Source: CAZUXE01 sp964624585
Lineage (GTDB): Bacteria > Hydrothermota > Tepidihabitantia > B3-TA06
DNA length: 62,719 nucleotides
Direction: 5' to 3'
NCBI GenBank assembly: GCA_964624585.1
Contig: CAZUXE010000011.1
Span: forward strand, 1-62,719
Below, piece by piece: positions 17,029 through 26,201 of this stretch. Below the pieces are notes generated by a model, which made no database searches, was not told the DNA's origin, and was given only the letters and a program-made list of their open reading frames with translations. Within the stretch, counting starts at the first letter, position 1. Each line of letters begins with the position of its first letter. Both the position numbers and the translations under genes were made by a program.

Positions 17029-19689
17029 TTATTCGGCAATCTTAATAAATTTAACGCTAACGGTTTGTTTTTCTCCTGTCAGTTTAATAAAATATATTCC
17101 GGAAGCTAAAGATTTATCCAATGCGAAGCTATAAGTTCCTGCGTTAAGTAATTTATCTGCGAGTATGCTAACGCGTCTACCTGTTACATCAAATAGTTCA
17201 AGGCTAACTTGTTGGGTTTCAGGAAGCTCTAATTGAATTGAAGATTTACCTATATATAAAGAATTAGTGGAGAGACAGAGTGTATTATTAAGGTTATTAG
17301 TGTTATTAATTCCTACTTTACCTACTATAGGAGAGAATTTTATGGTGTCAAGGCGTGTTCCGCCGTTAACTTTGAGAAGACCTGTTATATTGATTGGGGT
17401 ATTGGGGAGAGCATCTTTGGAAAGAAAAACCTTGAAACCTGAGCCTTCAGCCCAGCCTGCAGAATCTAGAGTTCCATAATCCACCCATTCATTAGTATTT
17501 ATGGTCAGATTATCACAACCTGAAATAAGTTTCAGCCAGATATTAGTGCCTGTTGTTTGATTAGTATTTATTATTCTTGGGTATAGTGTTGCGGATTCTT
17601 CGGGATCTAAGGCATTATTGGGAGTTGAAGCTTTGGCGTCATCTATCCGGACTCCTCCAGAGATATATTTAGGAAGAGGTTTTGTAGAAAGCATTCCGGT
17701 TAAAACAAGAGCGTAAGGCTGATAACCTTTAGGAATATTTTTTCCGATAACTCGAATTGTCCAAATGCCCTTTTCTGGTGACTTGATGCGTAAGGCTTCT
17801 TCTACATTAGTATTATCCGCTGTACCGCCATCTTCGGAATAATTGGCTGAAAAAACGTTCCCACGATATACTTTGCCGCTTGGCGATTTTGCTTCTAAAT
17901 CCAAATCATTAACAATTTTTTTGGCAGCGCTCATTTCTGCTGGAGCATCAGACCAAACTAAAGTTGCTCTAAGAGGCCAATCGTTATCTTTAAGGTCTAG
18001 GTAGTATATGGCCTCGTCACCTGTTTCTATTCCCAAATTGTTATCGTGGAAGTACAGGCGGTTATCCTCACCTTTGAAATACAGCACCGAATCAAGGCAA
18101 ACCCTGCCCCAACCCACTTTAGTATCAGGTATTGAGATGGCAGAGAAGTCCACTATCGTGGAAGTTATAAGCATTGCCTTAAGTAATGCGGCTGAAGGTT
18201 CTACGCTATCTGCTAAGTTTTTTATCCCCGTAGGATAGTAACCTTCTCTTAAATATTGAACAATTAAAGCCGTTGCACCTGCAGTTGCAGGGGTAGCCAT
18301 GCTTGTTCCAGACTCACTTCGATAGCCGTCAGGTGTTCCGCCGTGAGCTGAGTAGATATTTTGTCCAGGAGCCACAACCGCTGGTTTTTGTCGTCCGTCA
18401 TCTGTTGGGCCCACACTGGAGAAGCCTGTCGCAACATTGGCTGCTACTCCATTAGAGGTGGCGCCAACACATACCAAATTTTTTGCGGTGCTAGGAGTAC
18501 CTACTCCGCCTAAGCCATCATTACCGGCGGCAAAGAGAATTAAAAAATTAGGATGGTTCCATACAAATTCATCTGTTTGGCGGCAAGCTAAATCGTAGGA
18601 ACGTTTAGGACTTCTTGTTCCCCAACTGTTTGACATAAAAGAAGCTCGTCCGGCATCATTGCCTTCCCATGGCATGGCATACATATCGTTGTAATCACTA
18701 GGATAGGCAATCTCTCCTGATGAATTGCCAACGTCAATAAAGTATAATTTACTATTAATGGCTATTCCGTCATAAGCGGATGTTCCATTCCAATACGCGT
18801 CATTTCCGCATACGGTTCCTGCAGTATGAGTACCATGGAAATTGGCTGCTTGTCGGGAATCGCCGAAATCTGCTCCGGTAGCCGATGGTTTGTATGCAAT
18901 TATTTTTCTGTGGTTTGGGAAGTCTCCCCAAGTGGTAATATTGACAGTTGAATCCTTGAACATCACGTGGTTTGTATTTATTCCACCATCGCCTGTAGAG
19001 CCTATAACACCTGTTCCATCCAGTCCTTTATCCCATAGGCTACGGTTATCTTTTTGCCAACTTTGCAGAACCCATTGAGCCTTATCATTTAGAAATTGTG
19101 GGGCGTGAAAGGGTTCAATCCAGCGAACGCAATCAAGGGAAGCTATATCGTTAAGTAAATCTCTATCTATTAAAATCCAAAGTAGTTTGTTTGAACCATC
19201 GTGAGATTTTGTAACTGTTCCACCAGACTTTTCTACCAGCCGAATTGCGTTTGATACATCAGCATCATCAAACAGCCAAACGTGCAGTGTTTCTGGATAT
19301 GGTTCAGAGTAAATATAAGGTGAAAGTTTCCATTCAGGTTTGTATTGAGATGCCCATGTGATACGTCCAGAAGATAAGAGATTCTTGATTGTGTGCTTAT
19401 TAGCAGTTACCAAGTAGGCATGATTAGGTATGTAGCCTTCAATTGTTAAATTGCTTGTGGCAAGTAGTGAATTTTTTTCTGAATCAGATTGGAATTTTAC
19501 AATGAATCTACTCCCAGAATAATCAGAAGCAGAAAGAGTTGTGGGTATGCGAGTATCAATTGTTTCAGCCTGTAGGAGTATCTGATATGAGTTGTCATAA
19601 GGCTGTGGGGTAATTTTATTTATATATGGGCCGTCAACGGAACTATTAGAATTAGCGAATCCTAATAGAAATAATAATACAATATTCAT
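17029..19689 (-). CDS. secreted S8 subtilisin-like protease with C-terminal sorting domain
   Basis: An 886-aa protein, first of the three tandem subtilases in transcription order and co-directional with glmL just upstream (12-nt gap). ATG 19689 is chosen over a TTG at 19701; the ribosome site is weak (GGAA). Signal: MNIVLLFLLGFANS. Triad: D234 (TGDGGINTNH), H285 (FHGTHTAG) and S463 (GTSMATP). The triad residues fall at the same positions in the 883-aa neighbour for D and H, supporting recent duplication. The tail is a sorting domain (LELFDVTGRRVSIL ... ASGIYFIKL). Export and surface attachment through a type IX-like route is inferred from that tail. No secretion machinery genes are in the window. 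Confidence 0.9.
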   Translation of the reverse strand: MNIVLLFLLGFANSNSSVDGPYINKITPQPYDNSYQILLQAETIDTRIPTTLSASDYSGSRFIVKFQSDSEKNSLLATSNLTIEGYIPNHAYLVTANKHTIKNLLSSGRITWASQYKPEWKLSPYIYSEPYPETLHVWLFDDADVSNAIRLVEKSGGTVTKSHDGSNKLLWILIDRDLLNDIASLDCVRWIEPFHAPQFLNDKAQWVLQSWQKDNRSLWDKGLDGTGVIGSTGDGGINTNHVMFKDSTVNITTWGDFPNHRKIIAYKPSATGADFGDSRQAANFHGTHTAGTVCGNDAYWNGTSAYDGIAINSKLYFIDVGNSSGEIAYPSDYNDMYAMPWEGNDAGRASFMSNSWGTRSPKRSYDLACRQTDEFVWNHPNFLILFAAGNDGLGGVGTPSTAKNLVCVGATSNGVAANVATGFSSVGPTDDGRQKPAVVAPGQNIYSAHGGTPDGYRSESGTSMATPATAGATALIVQYLREGYYPTGIKNLADSVEPSAALLKAMLITSTIVDFSAISIPDTKVGWGRVCLDSVLYFKGEDNRLYFHDNNLGIETGDEAIYYLDLKDNDWPLRATLVWSDAPAEMSAAKKIVNDLDLEAKSPSGKVYRGNVFSANYSEDGGTADNTNVEEALRIKSPEKGIWTIRVIGKNIPKGYQPYALVLTGMLSTKPLPKYISGGVRIDDAKASTPNNALDPEESATLYPRIINTNQTTGTNIWLKLISGCDNLTINTNEWVDYGTLDSAGWAEGSGFKVFLSKDALPNTPINITGLLKVNGGTRLDTIKFSPIVGKVGINNTNNLNNTLCLSTNSLYIGKSSIQLELPETQQVSLELFDVTGRRVSILADKLLNAGTYSFALDKSLASGIYFIKLTGEKQTVSVKFIKIAE

Positions 19690-19701
19690 AGTAGATTCCA
19701 A

Positions 19702-21549
19702 TTAAGCAGGATACATGTCTACAGCGTCAGCCCAACGCTTAAGGGCTTCTATGCGCTTTTTGGAATCTTCAGGCAGAATGAATGGGCGTCCTCTACAGTC
19801 CAGTATAATTCCGGCTTGACCTCCTGAAACTTCTGCTGTTACGGTTTTTCCAGAGCCTTCACCAAGATTAAAGCCTTTTTCCGGATGAAGCTCAACAATG
19901 GCTTTTTTGCCAACATCAAGCGGAAGTTTGACCAGGTCGCCAAATTTTACAGTTATCTCTTCTTGTTCTGAGTCTTCCGGTTTAAATATAACCCTTAGAC
20001 ATTTAGCTCCTTCCTTAGCTTGTCCAACAGGAGCAATAGCGGTTCCCAGAGGTATCAGACAATCCTTTTCAAATACTTCTTGGGCAGCTTCCTCATTAAC
20101 TTCGGTAAGTACACCTAGGTGCGGCATCATGAATATTGAATCAACGGCGAGGCGTGTAATACCTTCGGGTAGGAAAGCATCAAGCATAAGCATTGCTGCT
20201 TGAACACGGCGTGGAGAGTGAGAAAGAGCGCCTCCTGAGCCTACAATTAGTGCTAGAGACGACATATTAACAAGGGTTGCTCCTGAAGAGGTTTGGGAGA
20301 AGGCATCGGCAATAGAGCGTTCTTGTTGTACACCCTTAAGTCCCACTGCCATGGTTTTATGTTGTTTTAGAGCGAGCCGTAGGGCTTCACGAGCTACAGC
20401 ATGTTCCATTTTTAAGTCTTCCAGTGACGCCGGAATGGTAGTTGGACGAATCATCTTGTTTCTGATGCGGTTTCTGAGATCTGCAACGTCAGCCTCGAAG
20501 GGAATCCAACGTATGATGTTTTCTGTCCCTGCTTCTACGAGTACATTGGATATGGAGTAACTCATTCCCAGGTTTGCACTTACTGTTCTGTTGAATATTC
20601 GTTCAGGCTTTTCATCATCTGAAGAGTATTCTGCGAATACACTGAATATATCGGTAGTTGCTCCGCCAATATCTACGCCAAGGACATCTATTTCCTCACG
20701 TTTCCCAATCCTTTCTATAAGCAGTCCCACTGCACCAGGGGTAGGCATTATTGGAACATCTGTCCATGCCATAAGGGTTTTATAACCTGGAGCGTGAGCC
20801 ATGACGTGTTCCATGAAAAGATCGTGAATTTTATCGCGTGCAGGTCCTAGATTTTCCCGTTCAAGCACAGGGCGTAAGTTTTCAACAATGACCAATTCCG
20901 TAGATTCTTGAAGGGTGTCAAGAATAATTTTTCTTGCGTCCTTATTTCCAGCATAAATAACAGGAAGGCTATAGGTTGTTCCAAACCGCGGTTTAGGATC
21001 GGCTGCTTTGATAAGTTCGGCCAACTCTGCTACATGGGAAATGGTTCCGCCATCAATACCTCCAGAGAGAAGAATCATATCTGGACGAAGGTGACGAATG
21101 CGTTCAATCTTTTGATGGGGTAGTCTTCCGTCATTCGAGGCGATTACATCCATAACGATTGCTCCGGCTCCAAGAGCGGCACGAGCGGCGCTTTCGCCAG
21201 TCATACTTACAACTACACCAGCGACCATCATCTGCAGGCCACCGCCGGCTGAGGAAGTAGAAATGTATACGTCAACGCCTTCCTTTTTGTTCTTCGCAGG
21301 CTTGATTATTTTTTCGCCATCCAAAATTTTCTTTCCGGTTAACTCTTCAACTTCACGAATGGCGTTAAGTGCGCCTCTGGTGACGTCTTCAAAAGGAGCC
21401 TCTACTGTAGTAGGGGCTTCTCCACGAACGACCAGCCGGTATTCATCTCCTTGCTTTTCGATGAGAATTGCTTTGGTTGTTGTAGAACCGCAGTCAGTTG
21501 CAAGGATAGTTTCAACTTTCTTAGGTGTTTTTTTACTTTCTTTTGCCAC
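19702..21549 (-). CDS. glmL: GlmL/MutL-family ATPase
   Basis: A 615-aa protein of the ASKHA-fold MutL family, whose founding member sits with glutamate mutase genes and is thought to act as a chaperone or reactivator of B12-dependent mutases. ATP-binding signatures are TDCGSTTTKAILIE near the N-terminus and LGVDIGGATTDIFSV in the middle, with LLSGGIDGGTISH between them. The start is GTG at 21549 with AAGGAG upstream; the reading frame overlaps the preceding gene by 17 nt. No mutase subunits (glmS/E, or ornithine or lysine aminomutase) occur in the window, so its client is unknown. The close linkage to gcvPB suggests amino-acid catabolism. Confidence 0.85.
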   Translation of the reverse strand: MAKESKKTPKKVETILATDCGSTTTKAILIEKQGDEYRLVVRGEAPTTVEAPFEDVTRGALNAIREVEELTGKKILDGEKIIKPAKNKKEGVDVYISTSSAGGGLQMMVAGVVVSMTGESAARAALGAGAIVMDVIASNDGRLPHQKIERIRHLRPDMILLSGGIDGGTISHVAELAELIKAADPKPRFGTTYSLPVIYAGNKDARKIILDTLQESTELVIVENLRPVLERENLGPARDKIHDLFMEHVMAHAPGYKTLMAWTDVPIMPTPGAVGLLIERIGKREEIDVLGVDIGGATTDIFSVFAEYSSDDEKPERIFNRTVSANLGMSYSISNVLVEAGTENIIRWIPFEADVADLRNRIRNKMIRPTTIPASLEDLKMEHAVAREALRLALKQHKTMAVGLKGVQQERSIADAFSQTSSGATLVNMSSLALIVGSGGALSHSPRRVQAAMLMLDAFLPEGITRLAVDSIFMMPHLGVLTEVNEEAAQEVFEKDCLIPLGTAIAPVGQAKEGAKCLRVIFKPEDSEQEEITVKFGDLVKLPLDVGKKAIVELHPEKGFNLGEGSGKTVTAEVSGGQAGIILDCRGRPFILPEDSKKRIEALKRWADAVDMYPA

Positions 21550-21889
21550 GCTTCTCTCTCCTTGCTTGCTTGGCTTCTTTTTTTAATTTCCTAGCTTTCT
21601 TTGCTTCAGCGCCCCAATTTGCCTCATGTTCTTCAATTTTTTGTATCAGGAGTTCAAGGTTAGTACGATCTTCAAAAAAGGCGGTGATTTCATCATATAT
21701 CGGACTTGTTGTAAAAGCGCCCACCATGGGGGCAAAAAAAACTAAAAGTTGATTGCCCACAAAACTTAAGGGTTTGAAGGCTTCAATTAGTACTATAGCC
21801 ATTGGAGTTAGGCGGAATTTTACCACCTGTTTGGCTATTTTTGCAGAAATCTCAGTCCTGCGTTCTTCGCTTAGGTCTGAAGCAAACAT
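21533..21889 (-). CDS. unknown protein between gcvPB and glmL
   Basis: A 118-aa protein I do not recognise. Residues 1-30 are polar, residues 31-60 are hydrophobic (IVLIEAFKPLSFVGNQLLVF then FAPMVGAF) and could be a membrane hairpin or a buried core, followed by an acidic helix and a very basic Lys/Arg/Ala-rich tail. The ATG at 21889 is supported by AAGGA about 6 nt upstream even though this makes it overlap gcvPB by 38 nt. It also overlaps glmL by 17 nt. This tight packing suggests an obligate partner of one of these two proteins. Confidence 0.65.
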   Translation of the reverse strand: MFASDLSEERRTEISAKIAKQVVKFRLTPMAIVLIEAFKPLSFVGNQLLVFFAPMVGAFTTSPIYDEITAFFEDRTNLELLIQKIEEHEANWGAEAKKARKLKKEAKQARREKRGKRK

Positions 21890-23309
21890 CTAATTCCTTA
21901 ACAGCCCGAACCTCATCAAGTCTCCTTACAGGTGTAGTGTGGGGAGCTTGACGAAGCATTTCGGGATTAATTTTGGCTTCTTGCATTATGTTCTTCATTG
22001 CGTCAGCAAAGCCTTCAAGTGTTTCAACAGACTCTGTTTCAGTTGGTTCGAACATCAATGCTTCGGAAACAATTAAGGGGAAGTATATGGTAGGTGCATG
22101 GTATCCGTAGTCAAGAAGGCGTTTTGCTAAGTCTGTGGTTTTTAAGTGGTAGTTGCGTAAAGGTTTACCTGAGGCGACAAATTCGTGCATACAATGCTCT
22201 TTATGAGGGATTTCCAAAGTATCTTCAAGTAATTTCTTTAAGAAATTTGCGTTGAGGATAGCGTTGCGTGCCGCTTGTGATATGCCCTTTGCGCCAAGCA
22301 TTCTGATGTAGGTGTAGGCGCGTATCATAACCAGAAAGTTACCGTAAAAACCATGCAGTTTCCCAATTGAATCAGGTAAATCATAATTTAAGGTAAAGTT
22401 CTCTCCATTTTTTGCAACAACCGGTATGGGTTGGAATCGTGCCAGTTCGGCAGTCATGCCAACAGGGCCTGAACCTGGGCCGCCGCCGCCATGCGGGGTA
22501 GAAAAGGTTTTATGAAGATTGAAATGCATCAAATCAAACCCCATTGACGCGGGGCGTACAATTCCCATCAATGCATTCAGATTTGCTCCATCCAGATAAG
22601 CTAATGCGCCTACTGAATGAATTTTATCGAGAACTTTTACAATATCTTTTTCAAATAATCCCAATGTGTTGGGATTGGTAATCATAATTAAAGCTACATC
22701 TTGTGAAAGCTTTGAAGTTAAATCATCAATATCTATAAGTCCCTGAGGGGTGGATTTAATTGTAACGGTATGGAATCCAGCTAAATTTACACTGGCAGGA
22801 TTTGTGCCATGAGCTGAATCTGGTATGAGAACTTTGGTTCTTTTTTCGCCCTTATTATCAAAATAAGCGTTGACAATCAAGTTAGCGCATAATTCTCCCT
22901 GAGCGCCGGCAGCAGGTTGCAAGGTAACAGTATCAAAGCCGGAAATTTCGCAAAGATATTTTTCCAACTCATACATCAATTTTAATGCGTTTTGCGTTAC
23001 CGCAGGAGGGGTTAGTGGATGCAAGGAAGCAAAACCCGGTAGCCGAGAGACTTCTTCGTTAATCTTGGGGTTATACTTCATTGTACATGACCCTAAGGGA
23101 TAGAAACCTTTGTCAACATGGTGATTTAGGGAAGAAAGATGAATATAATGCCTTGCTAACTCAGATTCTGAAGCTTCGGGAAGCATTGCTGGATTTTTTC
23201 GTATGTATCTTTGGGGGATAAAGTCTGCGATATCTTTTTCTGCTATATCCGGTTTGCCGAAAGTGAATCCTCGACGTCCGGATTTTGACAAATCAAAAAC
23301 CAACTTCAT
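21852..23309 (-). CDS. gcvPB: glycine dehydrogenase (decarboxylating) subunit 2
   Basis: The C-terminal half of the two-chain glycine-cleavage P-protein, about 485 aa, which decarboxylates glycine with PLP and passes the aminomethyl group to H-protein. The PLP lysine is K267 in NLHKTFSTPHGGGGPG. Other signatures are GFYPLGSCTMKYNP and SAHGTNPASV. Start choice: ATG 23309, not 23327, because the promoter TTGACA/TAGTAT ends at 23317 and the more distal ATG lies inside its spacer. The mRNA is predicted leaderless. gcvPA, gcvH and gcvT are not in the window, which is unusual because gcvPA normally precedes gcvPB directly. Confidence 0.93.
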   Translation of the reverse strand: MKLVFDLSKSGRRGFTFGKPDIAEKDIADFIPQRYIRKNPAMLPEASESELARHYIHLSSLNHHVDKGFYPLGSCTMKYNPKINEEVSRLPGFASLHPLTPPAVTQNALKLMYELEKYLCEISGFDTVTLQPAAGAQGELCANLIVNAYFDNKGEKRTKVLIPDSAHGTNPASVNLAGFHTVTIKSTPQGLIDIDDLTSKLSQDVALIMITNPNTLGLFEKDIVKVLDKIHSVGALAYLDGANLNALMGIVRPASMGFDLMHFNLHKTFSTPHGGGGPGSGPVGMTAELARFQPIPVVAKNGENFTLNYDLPDSIGKLHGFYGNFLVMIRAYTYIRMLGAKGISQAARNAILNANFLKKLLEDTLEIPHKEHCMHEFVASGKPLRNYHLKTTDLAKRLLDYGYHAPTIYFPLIVSEALMFEPTETESVETLEGFADAMKNIMQEAKINPEMLRQAPHTTPVRRLDEVRAVKELDVCFRPKRRTQD

Positions 23310-23316
23310 ATCAATG

Positions 23317-23344
23317 ATACTATCCATAAACAGAGCCTTGTCAA
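23317..23344 (-). promoter_or_regulatory. gcvPB promoter, predicted leaderless
   Basis: TTGACA (23344-23339), a 16-bp spacer and TAGTAT (23322-23317), then 7 nt and ATG at 23309. It decides the gcvPB start. Confidence 0.75.
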
Positions 23345-23536
23345 TGTATTTATCTGGAATTTATGAAGGTATAAATGTTGAATTATATAAGGTTATGTGA
23401 AAGTTTCAAACAGATAATCATTATAGGCGGGGAAATTTTCGTATCCCTAAACTTACTAGTTTTGCCTAATTACTTGCTGTTTTTTAAGGAATAGAATCTC
23501 TTTTTGCCCTGCAGGAATCCTTATAAGCGGTAGTTT

Positions 23537-24178
23537 TTAGACAAGTAAGGGTAGTATATGCTCTTTCCATACCCTAGCTGCTTTGATGCGCAGGTCTTGA
23601 AGGGCAAGATTATTCTTAAGCGTCAGGTGGCATTTTTTTTTGAAATCTTTCAATGGACGCTGTGAAGCCAGTATTAACTTTGCTCGTTTAGCAGGCATTC
23701 CTTTTAATCCAAGTCGTGATATAGCTGTTTCATCTGAGGTTTCTAAAACAATCAATAAGTTGCATTTATCTGCAATTGGCCAGTCAAGCAGTAAGGCGGC
23801 ATCAAGTATTATTATTTTTTTTGTAGAAGATTTAATTCGGTAATCTAATTCTCCAAGCAAGGCAGGATGCATAATTGCGTTCAATTTATCAAGTTCTAAC
23901 GTGTTGTTGAACACTTTTTCTCCTAAGACATTTCTGTTCAGCTTGCCGTCTTTGTCGAAAATCTTTTTCCCAAAGGTTTCATTAAGATTTTTTTTAATTG
24001 TGGGGTTTTCGTAAAGTTCCCATGCTATTGGATCTGCTTCCAGATGTTCTGTTTTTTCTTTATATACAGTATTACCTATTTCTGTAAGTATACGAGCAAA
24101 AGTGGTTTTGCCTGAACCGGCTCTTCCCGTAACGCCTATTAGAATTTTTCCTGCAAATTTACAACTGCTTGTTTCCAT
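23537..24178 (-). CDS. coaE: dephospho-CoA kinase
   Basis: A 213-aa P-loop kinase that phosphorylates the 3'-OH of dephospho-CoA, the last step of CoA synthesis. The Walker A is GRAGSGKT (residues 18-25). The family segment KLNRNVLGEKVFNN followed by LNAIMHPAL matches the CoaE lid and substrate region, and ILDAALLLDW is the Walker B-like strand. The C-terminus is more divergent than in model enzymes, so a related P-loop kinase is a weaker alternative. GGAGAAGGG precedes the ATG. It follows etfA beyond a terminator hairpin, so it may be expressed only by readthrough or from its own unseen promoter. Confidence 0.8.
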   Translation of the reverse strand: METSSCKFAGKILIGVTGRAGSGKTTFARILTEIGNTVYKEKTEHLEADPIAWELYENPTIKKNLNETFGKKIFDKDGKLNRNVLGEKVFNNTLELDKLNAIMHPALLGELDYRIKSSTKKIIILDAALLLDWPIADKCNLLIVLETSDETAISRLGLKGMPAKRAKLILASQRPLKDFKKKCHLTLKNNLALQDLRIKAARVWKEHILPLLV

Positions 24179-24198
24179 AGTCCCTTCTCCGCATCATG

Positions 24199-24239
24199 AA
24201 AAAAGTAAAGCCGGAAGGGTTATACCCCTTTCCGGCTTT
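24199..24239 (-). terminator. terminator embedded in the 3' end of etfA
   Basis: On the minus strand AAAGCCGG-A-AAGGG (from 24239) pairs with CCCTT-CCGGCTTT (to 24207), followed by ACTTTTTT. The left arm is the last codons of etfA and the stop codon lies in the loop. coaE begins about 20 nt further on. Confidence 0.75.
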
Positions 24240-25407
24240 TAATTTCGTTAATTAATTTAGGTACTATTTCAAATATATCGCCAACTATTCCTAGGTCGGC
24301 AACCTTGAAAATAGGAGCATTTGGGTCTTTGTTAATAGCAATGATAAAATCCGAAGACTGCATCCCAACCAAATGCTGAATTGCCCCTGAAATACCGAGG
24401 GCAATGTAAAGTTTGGGAGCTACAGTTCTTCCGGTTTGGCCTACTTGATGGGAATAATTTATCCAACCTGCATCAACTGCCGATCTTGATGCGCCAACAG
24501 CGCCTCCTAAAAGCTCTGCCAATTCCTCAATCATAGCGAAATTTTCAGGAGCTTGCAAGCCGCGTCCGCCTGTAACAATGATGTCTGCTTCGGCTATGTT
24601 TTGATGCGAGGTATCGTCCATTTCAAAGCCAAGGAACTTAACCCTGTTAGGCTGAGCTGTGATTGGAACTTCAATTACTTCTCCTTGCGAGGAGTAAGGT
24701 TCAGATAAAGGTTTCATTACCTTAGGACGTACGGTTGCCATTTGTGGACGATGCTCAGGACAAATAATGGTAGCCATTATATTGCCACCGAAGGCGGGAC
24801 GGGTTTGAAGCAAGAGTCGTCTATCGGTATCAATATCTAAAGAAGTGCAATCGGCGGTCAGACCAGCGTATACTTTTACTGCAATACGTGCAAGGAGCGA
24901 ACGTCCAATAAAGGTTGCTGCTCCTAGTACAATTTCAGGTTTATGCTCTTTTATAAGGTCTGAAAAAACTTGCGAATAAGGTTCTGCGGCAAAATGATTG
25001 AGCGATTCGTGTTTTGCAAATAAAATTGTATCAGCTCCGGCTTTTAACAAGGAATCAGGTGTTTCAACTTCATGACCTAAAAGAATAGCGGTAACCGGAA
25101 CATCCAATTTTTCAGCTAAGGTTCTGGCTGCGCCAAGTAATTCGTATGAACATGTCTGAATTTTTCCTCTACGCTGTTCTGCAAATACCCAAATTCCGCG
25201 CCATTCATCAAGATTCACATTGGCCGTTTTCTGAACCTCTTCAATCTCTAAAGCACCAACTGGGCAAACAGGAACGCAAGCTCCGCATAAAGTACATGCT
25301 TCAGTAACAAAAAGTTTGTCATTATTAATCTCAAGTGCGCCAAAAGGACATGCGGGAATACATTCTCCGCATAATGTGCATGTATCGTTATCAATACGTA
25401 GAGCCAT
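24220..25407 (-). CDS. etfA: electron transfer flavoprotein alpha subunit with N-terminal 2x[4Fe-4S] ferredoxin domain
   Basis: A 395-aa ETF alpha chain. Residues 1-55 form a bacterial-type ferredoxin with two clusters (C10, C13, C16, C20 and C38, C41, C44, C48). The remainder is the FixB-type domain, ending with the FAD-binding signature SRSAVDAGWINYSHQVGQTG and LYIALGISGAIQHLVGM. An N-terminal ferredoxin on EtfA is known from anaerobic, often electron-bifurcating or ferredoxin-linked ETFs such as the caffeyl-CoA reductase partner. The start overlaps the etfB stop as TAATG. It is in one operon with acpP, fabF and etfB. No acyl-CoA dehydrogenase or ETF-dependent oxidoreductase is present locally. 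Confidence 0.93.
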   Translation of the reverse strand: MALRIDNDTCTLCGECIPACPFGALEINNDKLFVTEACTLCGACVPVCPVGALEIEEVQKTANVNLDEWRGIWVFAEQRRGKIQTCSYELLGAARTLAEKLDVPVTAILLGHEVETPDSLLKAGADTILFAKHESLNHFAAEPYSQVFSDLIKEHKPEIVLGAATFIGRSLLARIAVKVYAGLTADCTSLDIDTDRRLLLQTRPAFGGNIMATIICPEHRPQMATVRPKVMKPLSEPYSSQGEVIEVPITAQPNRVKFLGFEMDDTSHQNIAEADIIVTGGRGLQAPENFAMIEELAELLGGAVGASRSAVDAGWINYSHQVGQTGRTVAPKLYIALGISGAIQHLVGMQSSDFIIAINKDPNAPIFKVADLGIVGDIFEIVPKLINEIKSRKGV

Positions 25408-26201
25408 TAGAATATCCCCTTCTCTTGAAGTTTGTCGACAATAATTTTTGCCGCGTCCTGAGGTTCCAGTTCTGTGTGGAGTTCACCTGTTTTTCTGGGA
25501 GGAGGAGGGAATACCTTGACTACTTGTGTTGGAGAAGCCTGAAGGCCAACCTGTGTTTCTTCAATATTTAAGTCGTCAAAGCCCCAAACAGGAATTTCAG
25601 CTTTCTTAGCGGTCATTTTTCCGCGTAGACTAGGAAGTCGAGGTTCGTTGATTTCCTTCACCGTTGTAATTAAACAGGGGAGAGGCAATTCTAGTTTTTC
25701 AGAACCCTCTTCCCACATCGATTGTAGGGCTATAGTTCTGGAATTTGTATCTATGCCATCCACTTTGCGTACAAATGTGGCTTGGGGAATATCTAAAAAT
25801 TCGGCAACCCCAGGGCCTACTTGAGCAGTATCACCATCTGCTGCCTGCTTACCGGTAAAGATAATATCAAATTCGCCAATCTTTTTGATTGCGGCGGCAA
25901 GGGTTATTGATGTGGCCCAGGTGTCGGCGCCTGCGAATTTTCTGTCCGATATAAGTATTGCTTTATCAACACCCATTGAGATAACTTCGCGAAGGGCATT
26001 CTCTGCCTGCGGGGGACCCATCGAAATGGCAATAACTTCTCCACCGGTTTTTTCCTTAAGTAGTAATGCCTCTTCAACCGCATACAAATCGAATGGATTA
26101 ACGATTGAAGGAACACCCTCACGAATGAGGGTGTTAGTTTCAGGATTTACCCGTACTTCGGTAGTATCGGGTACCTGTTTTATACAAACTATAAATTTCA
26201 T
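25407..26201 (-). CDS. etfB: electron transfer flavoprotein beta subunit
   Basis: A 264-aa FixA-type ETF beta chain that pairs with EtfA to carry electrons via FAD. N-terminus: MKFIVCIKQVPDTTEVRVNP. Family core: NPFDLYAVEEALLLKE, GVDKAILISD, FTGKQAADGDTAQVGPGVAEFL and LPCLITTVKEINEPRLPSLRGKM, the last being the ETF-beta signature (given here in pieces, with no break in the protein). The segment with DGDTAQVGP is where bifurcating ETFs bind a second FAD, so bifurcation is possible but unproven. The ATGA overlap with fabF couples translation to fatty-acid synthesis. Confidence 0.93.
   Translation of the reverse strand: MKFIVCIKQVPDTTEVRVNPETNTLIREGVPSIVNPFDLYAVEEALLLKEKTGGEVIAISMGPPQAENALREVISMGVDKAILISDRKFAGADTWATSITLAAAIKKIGEFDIIFTGKQAADGDTAQVGPGVAEFLDIPQATFVRKVDGIDTNSRTIALQSMWEEGSEKLELPLPCLITTVKEINEPRLPSLRGKMTAKKAEIPVWGFDDLNIEETQVGLQASPTQVVKVFPPPPRKTGELHTELEPQDAAKIIVDKLQEKGIF

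Noticed and set aside
23310..23536. Glycine riboswitch upstream of gcvPB
   Set aside because: The promoter is directly at the start codon and no tandem aptamer-like sequence is seen.
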